Shown here piece after piece: positions 19,313 through 28,044 of a DNA stretch of 32,776 nt. Origin of the DNA: a virus; the IMG/VR virus record IMGVR_UViG_3300032516_004471, positions 1 to 32,776 of that record; one strand, given 5' to 3'. Positions within the stretch are counted from its first letter, which is position 1. Each line of letters begins with the position of its first letter. The translations under genes and the position numbers were made by a program. Below the pieces are notes generated by a model that was not told the DNA's origin, did no database searches, and worked only from the letters and a program-made list of their open reading frames with translations.

Positions 19313-21919
19313 ATGGAACTCCGCGAAATCGTGCAGAAGACCGAGGGCAAGGAAGAATACTGCGTCCTCAGCAAGGACGGCAAGAAAACCCTGGGGTGCT
19401 ATCCCACTAAGGCAGAGGCCGACGAACGATTGAAGCAGGTTGAGATGTTTAAAAACATCAAGGCCGCCATGGACTTCGGGACCGAGGGCGTGGACGCGGT
19501 GCTCATGCAGTTGCTTACCACGGCATACGGCTGCGATGATGCCCAGGCCAAGACCATCGTGGGCGCCGGCATGGACAAGGAAAAGATCAAGGCGGCCATG
19601 GATACGCTTAACCTGGCACCCAAACTGCAGGCGTCGTATCTGGAACTCATCGGCCTGTGGCGCAACGATGTGGCCCAGGATGCGTACACCGACCTCGAAT
19701 TTCTGATGAAAGAATCGCAACTGGAATTCCACCTGCTGGAATCCGCCAATGCCGAGGGTACGGTGTGGAAGGTCGCCGTTATCGAGCACGGCAAGAGTTA
19801 CAACAAGACATTCTACACCCCGGAATCGCTGGCCGACATGAAGCGCATTATCAACGAGGCCCAGGCCGCGGGTGCGCCCATCAAATGCAATGCCTTCAAG
19901 CTCGAAAACACGCTGAACCATTTGCCCGACAAGGCCCGGGATTTCATGAAGGGGTTCGTGGAGAATATTGTCGGCTGGTTCAAGAACGCCGAAATCAAGG
20001 GTAAGCAGCTTGTGGCCGAACTCCACCTGGACGAGGGTGCGGAGAAGGTCCGGTCCCTGCTCATGACCGCCATGAAGAAGGGTATCGCGTATCCCTTCGG
20101 CCTGAGCATTGACGGCGACGCCGGCGATAACGGTGTGGCGAAGGTGTTTGACGGCAAGGAAGAAGTCAAGGAAATCCGTCACGTGGAATCCCTGAACTCC
20201 ATCGACTGTGTAACCTGGCCCAGCGCAGGCGGTAAGTTTTTAGCATTAGTCGAATCTATTTGCAAGGAGGAAGCGATGTTCAAGGTACTGGCCGAAACGC
20301 TGGGGGGCCTGTTCCCCGATCTCGTCAAGGGCGTGGATGCCGCCAAGCTCACGCTCGAAAGCGCGAATGCCCTGTTTGCCGAGGCTGCGAAGGCCGAGCC
20401 CCGGCTGGCGATCGTGCTCACCGAGGCCAACATTCCCGAGTCCATCAAAAGGGTCACGGAGGTCGTTGCCGCCGTCCGTGATGAGCGCGTGCGCGCTGAG
20501 GCTGCGGCAAAAGAAACCAAGGACCAGGAGAAACGTGCCATGGAAACCGTGACCGAGGAGACCAAGAAACTGATGGAAGAGACCAAGGCGCTTAAAGAGG
20601 CCATGGAGAAGGACCGCATGAACATGCTTCTGGACAAGGTGCTCGGCGCCAGTCCGCTGCCGGATCTGTTCAAGGACACGATCCGCGAGGAATTCAAGGA
20701 CAAGACCTTCAAGGAGGAAGATCTCCGCAAGAAGATCTCTGCCATGGAGAAGGCCGTGGCCGCCAACCGCGAGGAAGCCACCACGGGCCAGCGCGTCTCG
20801 GTCATCACCGAGGAACGCGACAAGAAGATGGGCTGGATGCAGAACGAGTTCGACATCATGCTCGGTGAAGGCACCGACGAAAAGGGCAACCTGCGCGAAT
20901 CGCAGCGCGGTATCTTCGGCGGGTCCATCCGCAAAGCCTACACGCAGATCACCGGCGACGACGGTATCGGCGGCGTGTTCCCGCGCCGGGCCAAGAGCCG
21001 GCTGACCGAAGGCATTGAGAGCGGCGACTTCCCCTACCTCCTGGCGAATTCGGCCACCAAAAAGCTGGTGCGCGAATACAACGCCGGCGACGCGATGTAT
21101 CGCAAGATCTGCCGCGTCGTGCCCCTGACCGATTTCAAAACCCAGGATCGTGTGGCGTTCGGCGAGTTCGGCAACCTCGCCACCATGGTCGAGTCCGACG
21201 GGTATGTGGAGTTTACGAACCCCAGCGAGGAGAAGGCGACCTATGCCGCGATCCAGAAGGGGAACTTCATCAGCCTGACCCGCAAGGCCATCGTGAACGA
21301 TGATCTCCGCGCGTTCTCCGACCTGGTGCGCAAGATCGCCCGGGCCGCCCTGCGCACGCTCAATGTGTACACCTTCGACAAGCTGCTGAACTACAGCGAT
21401 TCGATCAACGGCGGCACGATCTACGACGGCCAGGCGCTGTACTACAGCGGCCACAGCAACATCGCCACCGATGCGCTGTCCTGGACCGCGCTGGACGCCG
21501 CGATGACCGCCATGTGGAAGCACAAGGACATCGATTCCAAGCTGGAGCTCGGTATCACGCCCAAGTACCTGGTGGTGCCGCGCGAACTCAAGGCCACTGC
21601 GGAACGCATCGTGAACACCGAGCGCTTCCCCGGGACGGAATACAACGATGTGAACCCGGTGTACAAGGCCGTGGAAGTCCTGGTCAGCCCGTACCTGCGT
21701 GCTGATGCGAACAACTGGTACCTGCTGGCCGACCCGCAGATGTGGGACGGTATCGAACTCGGGTTCATCGGTGGCGCCGAGGCCCCGACGCTCATCACCA
21801 ACTCCGCGGAGAACGTCGACTCGATGTTCACCTACGACAAGCTGCGCTACAAGGTGCGGCACGAGTACGGCGCGGGCGTCCTGGACTATCGCCCGTTCTA
21901 TGCGGGCATCGTCGCCTAA
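19313..21919 (+). CDS. Prohead protease-scaffold-major capsid fusion
   Basis: 868 aa from ATG 19313 after AAAGGA. Residues about 140-315 look like a phage prohead protease: VWKVAVIEHGKSYNKTFYTP, AYPFGLSIDGD (nucleophile Ser in GLSI) and RHVESLNSIDCVTWPSAGGK. Residues about 324-510 are a scaffold-like charged coil (RAEAAAKETKDQEKRAMETV, EETKKLMEETKALKEAMEKD). From about 540 the capsid domain resembles Mu gpT-type major head proteins (FPYLLANSATKKLVREYNAG, ATMVESDGYVEFTNPSEEKA, ITPKYLVVPRELKATAERIV), ending VRHEYGAGVLDYRPFYAG. The protease presumably frees itself and removes the scaffold during maturation. An internal start at 20276 would give the scaffold-capsid part separately. Confidence 0.88.
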   Translation: MELREIVQKTEGKEEYCVLSKDGKKTLGCYPTKAEADERLKQVEMFKNIKAAMDFGTEGVDAVLMQLLTTAYGCDDAQAKTIVGAGMDKEKIKAAMDTLNLAPKLQASYLELIGLWRNDVAQDAYTDLEFLMKESQLEFHLLESANAEGTVWKVAVIEHGKSYNKTFYTPESLADMKRIINEAQAAGAPIKCNAFKLENTLNHLPDKARDFMKGFVENIVGWFKNAEIKGKQLVAELHLDEGAEKVRSLLMTAMKKGIAYPFGLSIDGDAGDNGVAKVFDGKEEVKEIRHVESLNSIDCVTWPSAGGKFLALVESICKEEAMFKVLAETLGGLFPDLVKGVDAAKLTLESANALFAEAAKAEPRLAIVLTEANIPESIKRVTEVVAAVRDERVRAEAAAKETKDQEKRAMETVTEETKKLMEETKALKEAMEKDRMNMLLDKVLGASPLPDLFKDTIREEFKDKTFKEEDLRKKISAMEKAVAANREEATTGQRVSVITEERDKKMGWMQNEFDIMLGEGTDEKGNLRESQRGIFGGSIRKAYTQITGDDGIGGVFPRRAKSRLTEGIESGDFPYLLANSATKKLVREYNAGDAMYRKICRVVPLTDFKTQDRVAFGEFGNLATMVESDGYVEFTNPSEEKATYAAIQKGNFISLTRKAIVNDDLRAFSDLVRKIARAALRTLNVYTFDKLLNYSDSINGGTIYDGQALYYSGHSNIATDALSWTALDAAMTAMWKHKDIDSKLELGITPKYLVVPRELKATAERIVNTERFPGTEYNDVNPVYKAVEVLVSPYLRADANNWYLLADPQMWDGIELGFIGGAEAPTLITNSAENVDSMFTYDKLRYKVRHEYGAGVLDYRPFYAGIVA
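20264..20278 (+). promoter_or_regulatory. Internal ribosome binding site and start in the capsid gene
   Basis: AAGGAGG at 20264-20270 is the strongest Shine-Dalgarno in the region. It is followed after 5 bases by an in-frame ATG at 20276, exactly at the border between the protease and the scaffold-capsid part. Confidence 0.7.
20276..21919 (+). CDS. Nested scaffold-major capsid product
   Basis: 547 aa, read in the same frame as the fusion from the internal ATG (MFKVLAETLGGLFPDLVKGV). It would contain the scaffold coil and the full capsid domain but no protease. This solves the stoichiometry problem of a fusion: hundreds of capsid subunits are needed but only a few protease copies. Nested head genes of this kind are known from lambda (C and Nu3). 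Supported here only by the ribosome site and the domain border. Confidence 0.6.
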   Translation: MFKVLAETLGGLFPDLVKGVDAAKLTLESANALFAEAAKAEPRLAIVLTEANIPESIKRVTEVVAAVRDERVRAEAAAKETKDQEKRAMETVTEETKKLMEETKALKEAMEKDRMNMLLDKVLGASPLPDLFKDTIREEFKDKTFKEEDLRKKISAMEKAVAANREEATTGQRVSVITEERDKKMGWMQNEFDIMLGEGTDEKGNLRESQRGIFGGSIRKAYTQITGDDGIGGVFPRRAKSRLTEGIESGDFPYLLANSATKKLVREYNAGDAMYRKICRVVPLTDFKTQDRVAFGEFGNLATMVESDGYVEFTNPSEEKATYAAIQKGNFISLTRKAIVNDDLRAFSDLVRKIARAALRTLNVYTFDKLLNYSDSINGGTIYDGQALYYSGHSNIATDALSWTALDAAMTAMWKHKDIDSKLELGITPKYLVVPRELKATAERIVNTERFPGTEYNDVNPVYKAVEVLVSPYLRADANNWYLLADPQMWDGIELGFIGGAEAPTLITNSAENVDSMFTYDKLRYKVRHEYGAGVLDYRPFYAGIVA

Positions 21920-21936
21920 TCAAGAGGCATAATGGC

Positions 21937-21967
21937 CGGGCGGGGTGTTCAAAAGGCACCCCGCCCG
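21937..21967 (+). terminator. Strong GC hairpin after the capsid gene
   Basis: CGGGCGGGGTG, a 9-base loop, then its exact complement, 17 bases after the capsid stop. No U-run follows, so it may only attenuate transcription or protect the 3' end of the capsid mRNA. The next gene starts at 21990. Confidence 0.5.
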
Positions 21968-21989
21968 AGCCTTATCCAAGGAGTGAATA

Positions 21990-22343
21990 ATGAAAACGAA
22001 TCTGTCAAACCCGGCCCCTTGCAACGGCGTCCGCATGTGCGGAGAGGAAGGCACGACCGGGACCGGCCCGGAAACGATGGGCTGGATTACGCTTCCCGAC
22101 GCTTCAATCGTGACGGTTCAGTTTCGCCCCAAGGGGACAAACGGAACGCATGTCACGATGGTTCTGCAAGCGTGTGTAGCGGGCGGTGAGGCCGCGCCGA
22201 CCACGATTGCGACCAAAGACCCGACCACGGTGGACAAGTTCTCCACGATTAGCGGTGCGGCATATGACCGTTATCGCATCAATGTAACGGCACAGACCGT
22301 CGCCGGTTCTGGTTCGCAAGCGTTCCTGTCCGCCCGCCGGTAA
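21990..22343 (+). CDS. Small capsid-adjacent protein, possible decoration protein
   Basis: 117 aa after an AAGGAG site. From about residue 40 it is beta-rich: ASIVTVQFRPKGTNGTHVTM, VLQACVAGGEAAPTTIATKD, SGAAYDRYRINVTAQTVAGS, GSQAFLSARR. This part is clearly homologous to the last 75 residues of the IPT-domain protein ending at 25336 (VQGCLHGGQADPKTLAVANP ... SGVVYDRVRAVVTK ... GSQVIVSGRR). Position directly after the capsid gene suggests a capsid decoration or trimeric attachment domain. The N-terminus has two Cys (PAPCNGVRMCGEEG). Confidence 0.6.
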   Translation: MKTNLSNPAPCNGVRMCGEEGTTGTGPETMGWITLPDASIVTVQFRPKGTNGTHVTMVLQACVAGGEAAPTTIATKDPTTVDKFSTISGAAYDRYRINVTAQTVAGSGSQAFLSARR

Positions 22344-22353
22344 GGGGATTTCA

Positions 22354-23178
22354 ATGGCCGAATTACTGCTCAAGGTTGGGGATTCCGGTCGTTTCAAGGA
22401 CGGTGATATTATTCTCGCCCACAACGACGCCCGAATTCTTGATGTCCACGCGCAACACATTTGCGACCCGCGACCGGTGGGATTTAACCGGTACGGGTTG
22501 CGGACCAAGAACGGGATGGTGGAAAAGTATTTGCAGGAAACGGCCGTGTATCGGTTCGAACGCATTTCAAGGACCGAAGTGGCGCGGGTGAATCTGCTTA
22601 CCGGGCAGGGTGACATTGTGGACGACAATCCAAACATGCACGGTGAAAGTATCTTTGTCGAAGCATTCATTGCCCGGCAGACCAAATTTCAGAATCACAT
22701 GATATTCGGTTCTCCCGGAAAAGAGGTATGGTACGGCGGCAGGCGTGAAATCAATGACGGGGTTATCGCCACGGTATGGAACAACATCGAAGAAAACACG
22801 AAGCACCGCAAGGCTGACCATCGTTTATGGCCCATGACCGAGCGCGAAAAGATGGTATTTCTTGGCGTATCCGTTACTGATTTCGACAATGCACGGGCTG
22901 ACGAACTGGTCGCCCCGAAATTAAAGTACGGATTTAACCCGCACATTAACATTGCGGAACTGAAGAAGATGAAGAAAAAGGATGCTCAAAACTTCTTGAA
23001 AGAGCATCAGAAAACAGTCGAGGAAAATACCCTGCACCGGAGAAAACAGTTTGTGAACTATCGTGAAATTGTTTCCACCGGAACAGTAAAAGATATTGTC
23101 AATCCAGAAAAAGCGGTTGACATTCGTGACATTGCATCCCCTTATGATACTGGTGCCATTGTCAAGGCAAAGGAATAG
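22354..23178 (+). CDS. Unknown structural-region protein
   Basis: 274 aa, preceded by AAGGGGATTTCA. It includes VGDSGRFKDGDIILAHNDAR, a motif-like WYGGRREINDGVIATVWNNI, a Lys-rich segment (IAELKKMKKKDAQNFLKEHQ) and VNPEKAVDIRDIASPYDTGA near the end. I do not recognise a family. Its position between two proteins sharing a decoration-type domain suggests a head accessory or assembly role. Confidence 0.55.
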   Translation: MAELLLKVGDSGRFKDGDIILAHNDARILDVHAQHICDPRPVGFNRYGLRTKNGMVEKYLQETAVYRFERISRTEVARVNLLTGQGDIVDDNPNMHGESIFVEAFIARQTKFQNHMIFGSPGKEVWYGGRREINDGVIATVWNNIEENTKHRKADHRLWPMTEREKMVFLGVSVTDFDNARADELVAPKLKYGFNPHINIAELKKMKKKDAQNFLKEHQKTVEENTLHRRKQFVNYREIVSTGTVKDIVNPEKAVDIRDIASPYDTGAIVKAKE

Positions 23179-23179
23179 C

Positions 23180-25336
23180 ATGGCGCAGGTAACAAAGTCC
23201 ATCGGGACGGGGGTGGGCAGGGATTATTCTACTGTTACGGCATGGCACGCCGACCTTGATAGTGATGTTATTTATGACGCTGGCGATATAGCGGTTGGTG
23301 AACTGCACAATGATTCCGTGTTCAATGAAGTCGTGACATTTGACAAGGGCGACACGATTGGACTTGCATCGGCAAGGATAACCGTTGCGGCCGCAGACCG
23401 TCATACCGGCATCGCGGACACGGGCGTGAGATGGCATAAGACCGGGAACAGTTGCATAATCCTGCTGAACGAAATCCCGTTGACGGTTGAATTCGTAGAG
23501 TTTTACGCATGGGGTTCCGTGGGCGGATATTTTTATTGCATTGAAGGGACATTGAGCGGGAATCCAGTAATCGTAAGGAATTGCATTTTCCATGATGAGG
23601 TCAATACGATGGGAGGTGCGTTGCCAAGCCCGGAGAACGCAAATTACGGTGGCGGGGTATTCCCCGGAACCGACGGGGCCTTTATAATCCAGAACAATAT
23701 TTTTTACAGGATGCAAACCGCCGTCACGGATTATGCCGGAACGGAAGCGCACAAACTGTTGAATAACACATCGGTTGATACATGGTATTCGTCGTATTTT
23801 ACCTTTAATATGGGCACTCCGTCGCCAATCGTTGATACCATAAACAACATCGCCCTTGAGTTTGACCCCAACGATTTCAGCGCTATTGGATTTGACCTTT
23901 GCAACGAATCGGCGGCGAGTAAAAACAATCTGTCCGGTGACGATTCGGCGCCCGGACCCGGTTCGAAAATGTACGAAACCCAAGAAAAAGAATTCATTTC
24001 CTGCACCGTTGGTTCAGAGGACTATCACCTAAATGACGGTGCAACTTCGGAGGGGGCCGGTGCTGACATTGGAACTACCAATGATGTAAATATTGCCTGC
24101 GATGGTTGGGACCGGGCTGATTTCGACGAAGATTGGGACATCGGCGCGGCGGCATTCACGGACCCGATTATTGATTCAATTACGCCCGCTTTCGGAACGC
24201 GCAAGGGCGGAACTCCGACAACCATTGCCGGGCATCGTTTCGTCGCCGGTATGACCGTTGTTTTCAATAACGATGCATCCGCGTCTGATGTTGTCATTGT
24301 TGATGACCATACCATCACGGCCGTAACGCCCGAGTATAACGCGGGCGACTACGATGTGAATGTAAGCGACGGAGAGCGCCCCGATGCGGTTCTTGTCGAG
24401 GGGTATGAGTTCAGAAGGATAATGCAAATTGACACGATAACGCCGGACGAAGGCACCGAAAAGGGTGGTACTTCAGTTGTCGTTCGCGGTGATGCATTCG
24501 ACGATACGGACGGAGTTGATGGGGCGAAGGTGTTTTTCGGTTCAACTGAAGGCACCGTAACCGACATCCCAAGTGAGTACGAAATAGATGTCACCGTCCC
24601 GGCCCATGCGATAGGATTGGTTGACATCCGTGTTTTGAACGCGGACTTGACCGAAGTGACCGCAAGTGATGCGTTCACATTCACCGATGACCCGGCTTGG
24701 CCCGTCGAATTGGATTCCATTGACCCGGAAATCGGTTCCGTGGTCGGGGGAACGCTTGTCACCTTGAGCGGAAAGAATTTTGTGGACGGAGCCGAGGTTT
24801 ATTTCGGTGGGGTCGAATCCGCTGATGTGACCTTTGTTGACGATGATGAAGTCACGGCCATAACTCCGGCCGGAACTGTCGGGCTTGTCGATGTTCGAAT
24901 TGTAAACCCGGAACTCGACGAGGCGACGCTTGAGGATGCGTTTGAATACGAGGCCATGCCCGAACCCATCCCGAAAGAGGATGTCACTTTTGCCCGTGGC
25001 AGGAATCAGTCCGGGACATTCAACGGGGCGAGGCTGGTTGGTGATACAGGGGTACAGGAAATCGGCATATATCCGTGGGTGTTCATGGAAGACCAGACCA
25101 GATTGAATTTTACCTTCAAATTGAACGGCACATTGGTTGATGATATTGAAATCGCCGTTCAAGGATGCTTGCATGGTGGTCAGGCGGACCCGAAAACGCT
25201 TGCCGTTGCAAATCCGACAAATGGCGTGACCAGTTATCTTGTATCCGGGGTGGTATATGACCGGGTTCGTGCGGTCGTGACCAAGCTGGCAAATGCGGGC
25301 AAAGGTTCACAAGTCATTGTTTCCGGGAGAAGGTAA
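23180..25336 (+). CDS. Large surface protein with IPT/TIG domains and shared C-terminal domain
   Basis: 718 aa from ATG 23180 (AAAGGA upstream). Residues 1-325 are Asn/Gly-rich and beta-helix-like (GNPVIVRNCIFHDEVN, GAFIIQNNIFYRMQTAVTDY), as in parallel beta-helix fibres. Three IPT/TIG immunoglobulin-like domains follow: IIDSITPAFGTRKGGTPTTI (about 329), QIDTITPDEGTEKGGTSVVV (about 416) and ELDSIDPEIGSVVGGTLVTL (about 510). The last about 75 residues match the small protein at 21990. It is probably a fibre or capsid decoration that binds host surface glycans, with the C-terminal domain as the shared anchoring or trimerising unit. Confidence 0.7.
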   Translation: MAQVTKSIGTGVGRDYSTVTAWHADLDSDVIYDAGDIAVGELHNDSVFNEVVTFDKGDTIGLASARITVAAADRHTGIADTGVRWHKTGNSCIILLNEIPLTVEFVEFYAWGSVGGYFYCIEGTLSGNPVIVRNCIFHDEVNTMGGALPSPENANYGGGVFPGTDGAFIIQNNIFYRMQTAVTDYAGTEAHKLLNNTSVDTWYSSYFTFNMGTPSPIVDTINNIALEFDPNDFSAIGFDLCNESAASKNNLSGDDSAPGPGSKMYETQEKEFISCTVGSEDYHLNDGATSEGAGADIGTTNDVNIACDGWDRADFDEDWDIGAAAFTDPIIDSITPAFGTRKGGTPTTIAGHRFVAGMTVVFNNDASASDVVIVDDHTITAVTPEYNAGDYDVNVSDGERPDAVLVEGYEFRRIMQIDTITPDEGTEKGGTSVVVRGDAFDDTDGVDGAKVFFGSTEGTVTDIPSEYEIDVTVPAHAIGLVDIRVLNADLTEVTASDAFTFTDDPAWPVELDSIDPEIGSVVGGTLVTLSGKNFVDGAEVYFGGVESADVTFVDDDEVTAITPAGTVGLVDVRIVNPELDEATLEDAFEYEAMPEPIPKEDVTFARGRNQSGTFNGARLVGDTGVQEIGIYPWVFMEDQTRLNFTFKLNGTLVDDIEIAVQGCLHGGQADPKTLAVANPTNGVTSYLVSGVVYDRVRAVVTKLANAGKGSQVIVSGRR

Positions 25337-26037
25337 TGAACCTTGATACCGCCATCACAAAACTGAAGCTGATTATCCAGAGTCAGGTCAGGAACTTTGA
25401 CAGCGAGACTGATACCCTCACGGAGTGCATGGAACGCGCTGTGGGGCGTTTTAACGCCGATAAGGGCGTGGTACGGGTGGATGCCCTCGACGGCAACGAT
25501 ACCCCCCTTGTGGGGCTTCCTGCCGCGTTTACGACCGATTTCTCGGTCATACGCCAGGTAGAGTACCCGGTGGATGACGATGCACTCGAACCCACATACC
25601 TGAAACCCGACGAATATATGGTCTACCGCAAGCCCAGCGGGACGCTGTACCTGCGGTTCCTGACGGGCAGCCCGGTGGCCGATAGCGACAATATCAATAT
25701 CACTTATACCGCCCAGGCCGAGATGGTAAGTGACCTGGTTACCGCGGATGCCATCGCGGTGATCGAACTCGGCGCATACTTTGCATGCCTGAGCGAATCG
25801 CAGAAGGCTGCCAACACCACGAACAGCGGCGAGGGCCTGGACTTCGTAGATAAACAATCTTCCAGCCAGCGGTACGAAGTGCTGGGGGAGAAATTCCTAC
25901 GCAATTACAACGACGCGATATTCGGGAGTGCGACCAAGGCCAAGGCGCTCAACGATAATGTCGCGGCGTCCAAAATAGACAACTGGCATACCGATACCAG
26001 GTTTAACGATACTCGCATTATCCACAAGGATGATTGA
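25336..26037 (+). CDS. Probable head-tail connector protein
   Basis: 233 aa; its ATG shares a base with the previous stop codon. An N-terminal helical part (MNLDTAITKLKLIIQSQVRN, TLTECMERAVGRFNADKGVV) precedes a beta part (PVDDDALEPTYLKPDEYMVY, GTLYLRFLTGSPVADSDNIN) and a helical C-terminus (AIAVIELGAYFACLSESQKA). This helix-beta-helix plan and the location between head and tail genes fit a connector or adaptor of the gp6/gp15 type that docks under the portal. No strict motif proves it. Confidence 0.6.
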   Translation: MNLDTAITKLKLIIQSQVRNFDSETDTLTECMERAVGRFNADKGVVRVDALDGNDTPLVGLPAAFTTDFSVIRQVEYPVDDDALEPTYLKPDEYMVYRKPSGTLYLRFLTGSPVADSDNINITYTAQAEMVSDLVTADAIAVIELGAYFACLSESQKAANTTNSGEGLDFVDKQSSSQRYEVLGEKFLRNYNDAIFGSATKAKALNDNVAASKIDNWHTDTRFNDTRIIHKDD

Positions 26038-26039
26038 CC

Positions 26040-26606
26040 GTGAAGGTATATGTCGGCACCGAAGATGTGATCCGCAAGATCGACGCCATGAAAGCGCGGT
26101 GGCCGGTTACATATACCAAGATGATGCGTGAATTCCTTATGGCTGCCGCTTCATACCTGGCGACCAAATCAAAGCAGATCGCCGGCGCCGAGGCCAAGGG
26201 ATCTACGAGTCAATATTTCCAGGCGTTTAATATATCCCCGATCACCACCGAAACCTCGGGCACCATGAGTATCGAGGTCGCCAACCAGATGCTGTATTCA
26301 CTGGTCGTGGAGTACGGCGGCAAGTGGAGCAAGCAGCCTCCGGTGATGGCATTGGATCATTGGGTGCGGCGCATCATCGCCCCCGGGGACGAGAAGGCCG
26401 TCAAGTCCATGTGCTTTGCCATTGCCAACGCTATTCTCAATCGCAGCAAGGCTGCCAAGCTCGGCCAGGTTTTCAAGCATTCTGCGGTTGCCGGCGGCGG
26501 TAAAGTCATGACCATGAACCGCGCATTTGACGCCAGCAAGTCCATCCTGGACCAGGAACTCGAACGCGTTGTGGATAAGGCGATCAAGGGATTATGGGCT
26601 TTCTAA
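26040..26606 (+). CDS. HK97 gp10-like neck/minor tail protein
   Basis: 188 aa from GTG 26040 (AAGGA 9 bases upstream; a TTG at 26034 is too close). The pattern MLYSLVVEYGGKWSKQPPVM after a helical start (REFLMAAASYLATKSKQIAG) is the usual (Y)xxxVExGG signature of gp10-like head-tail joining proteins. DHWVRR and a helical end (SILDQELERVVDKAIKGLWA) follow. It probably helps seal the neck or tail interface. Overlaps the next gene by 13 bases. Confidence 0.65.
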   Translation: MKVYVGTEDVIRKIDAMKARWPVTYTKMMREFLMAAASYLATKSKQIAGAEAKGSTSQYFQAFNISPITTETSGTMSIEVANQMLYSLVVEYGGKWSKQPPVMALDHWVRRIIAPGDEKAVKSMCFAIANAILNRSKAAKLGQVFKHSAVAGGGKVMTMNRAFDASKSILDQELERVVDKAIKGLWAF

Positions 26607-27076
26607 CCGATATAATCGACTCCATTAAAACCCTGGTGGAAAGCGTCACCGGGGTTGAGAATGTTTACGGCCACCGGGTTACCCTGGTGGATGATGCCGA
26701 TTTCGTGAGCAAGTTCAAGAAAACAGACAACACATATCTCGGGTTCCAGATATATCGCGAATCGCGTGAGACATCGTTCCAGGCGTTCGCCGGTCAGGGT
26801 AATAAAGTCCGCAACGCGCACACCATTAAAATCGTCGGCATCATCGGCGTCAAGGAAGACGGCAATACAAGCGACACCAATACGGAACTCTCCGAACTCA
26901 TGGAAGACATAGCCGACGATCTCAGCCAGCACATTACCGTTGACGGCGCGGTGGCGGACAGTGAATTCCCTTCCATCGGCCCCGTCGATTTCGATGTGAT
27001 CAGTGGCCGCGTGTTGTGGCGCTGCGAATTAACATGGATACTGTACGAGGACAAGATCATCCCTAAAATCAGTTAA
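26594..27076 (+). CDS. Probable tail terminator/completion protein
   Basis: 160 aa from ATG 26594, inside the end of the preceding gene. Helix (GFLTDIIDSIKTLVESV), then beta strands (TYLGFQIYRESRETSF, AHTIKIVGIIGVK), a helix (ELSELMEDIADDLSQHITVD) and a final strand pair (VDFDVISGRVLWRCELTWIL). This is the alpha/beta plan of tail terminator proteins of the gpU/gp17 kind. Position between the neck protein and the tube gene supports it. Confidence 0.6.
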   Translation: MGFLTDIIDSIKTLVESVTGVENVYGHRVTLVDDADFVSKFKKTDNTYLGFQIYRESRETSFQAFAGQGNKVRNAHTIKIVGIIGVKEDGNTSDTNTELSELMEDIADDLSQHITVDGAVADSEFPSIGPVDFDVISGRVLWRCELTWILYEDKIIPKIS

Positions 27077-27088
27077 AGGAGACCTGCC

Positions 27089-28018
27089 ATGCTTACGCGC
27101 AAGACGCTGCTCCAGGCCAAGATTGAATTGGTATCCGGTACCGCGGAGACGATGGGTGATACCGATGCCGTGCTCATTTCCAACCTTACGATCGGCGTGG
27201 ACCCCAAACTCATCGAACGCGATGTGTACCGGCCGACCATCAGCGCGTATGGCGCGCGCGTGGGCCGCAAGCTGTTCACCTGCAGCTTCGATGTGGAACT
27301 CAAGGGTACCGGCGAGGTGCCGACATTGATTGCCCCCCCGGAGCAGGACGCTCTCCTGCGCGCGTGCGGGCTCATCGTGAGCGAGGTCGCGGGTAGCGGC
27401 CTGATCTATATGCCCACATCCATCGAATCCGAAATGGCCACAACCACACTGCGGTTTAACCTGGACGGCCAGGAATACTGCATTGCGGGCGCCATAGGTA
27501 CCCCGACATTCAAACTCACTGCCGGCGAATACGGCGTGATCAGCTTTAACTTCACCGGCCTGTGGACCAAGCCCACGGATGTGTCGCAGCCTACTGCGGT
27601 GTACCGCAACGACACGCTGCCGCCCATCGTGGAAAGCATCGGTTGTGAGATCGACAGCTATGCCATTATCGGGGAACTTCTGGAATTCGGCCTCAACAAC
27701 GAGATCACCGAGCGCCCGGACTTCAACAGCCCCGAAGGTCTCAGGGGGCTGCGCATCACCAAGCGCGATGCCGGCGGTACGGTTAACCCCGAGATGATCG
27801 CCGTAGGTACCAAGGATTATTGGTCCAAATTCGAGGACGGCGATAGCATGACGGTCATAGCCGAGGTGGGTACCGAGGTCGGAAATACTTGGGGATTCAC
27901 TATGAGTGCGTGTCAATTGACGGCGATGGCCCCGGGCGATCGTAACGGCCAGCGCACCCTGGACATGAATTTCAAGGCCACGGGTACCGACGATGAAATT
28001 GTTATCTTCGCGCATTAA
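27089..28018 (+). CDS. Major tail tube protein
   Basis: 309 aa preceded by AAAGGAGA. It is rich in beta strands and Gly/Thr: LTRKTLLQAKIELVSGTAET, KLFTCSFDVELKGTGEVPTL, YGVISFNFTGLWTKPTD, NGQRTLDMNFKATGTDDEIV. The N-terminal half (IERDVYRPTISAYGARVGRK, LIAPPEQDALLRACGL) fits phage tail tube proteins of long-tailed siphoviruses. It sits immediately before the chaperone pair and tape measure, the canonical position. It forms the hexameric rings of the tail tube. Confidence 0.8.
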   Translation: MLTRKTLLQAKIELVSGTAETMGDTDAVLISNLTIGVDPKLIERDVYRPTISAYGARVGRKLFTCSFDVELKGTGEVPTLIAPPEQDALLRACGLIVSEVAGSGLIYMPTSIESEMATTTLRFNLDGQEYCIAGAIGTPTFKLTAGEYGVISFNFTGLWTKPTDVSQPTAVYRNDTLPPIVESIGCEIDSYAIIGELLEFGLNNEITERPDFNSPEGLRGLRITKRDAGGTVNPEMIAVGTKDYWSKFEDGDSMTVIAEVGTEVGNTWGFTMSACQLTAMAPGDRNGQRTLDMNFKATGTDDEIVIFAH

Positions 28019-28044
28019 CGCATTTTTATAAAGGGGAGCATGCC

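Noticed and set aside
21932-22189. Frames of 82-85 codons over the capsid hairpin and the start of the 21990 gene
   Set aside because: They are out-of-frame readings of the hairpin and of the decoration-like gene, Arg-rich in the way of shadow frames.
22974-23012. GATGCTC...GAGCATC inverted repeat near 22980
   Set aside because: Arms of only 7 bases with a 14-base loop inside a coding sequence; within chance expectation.
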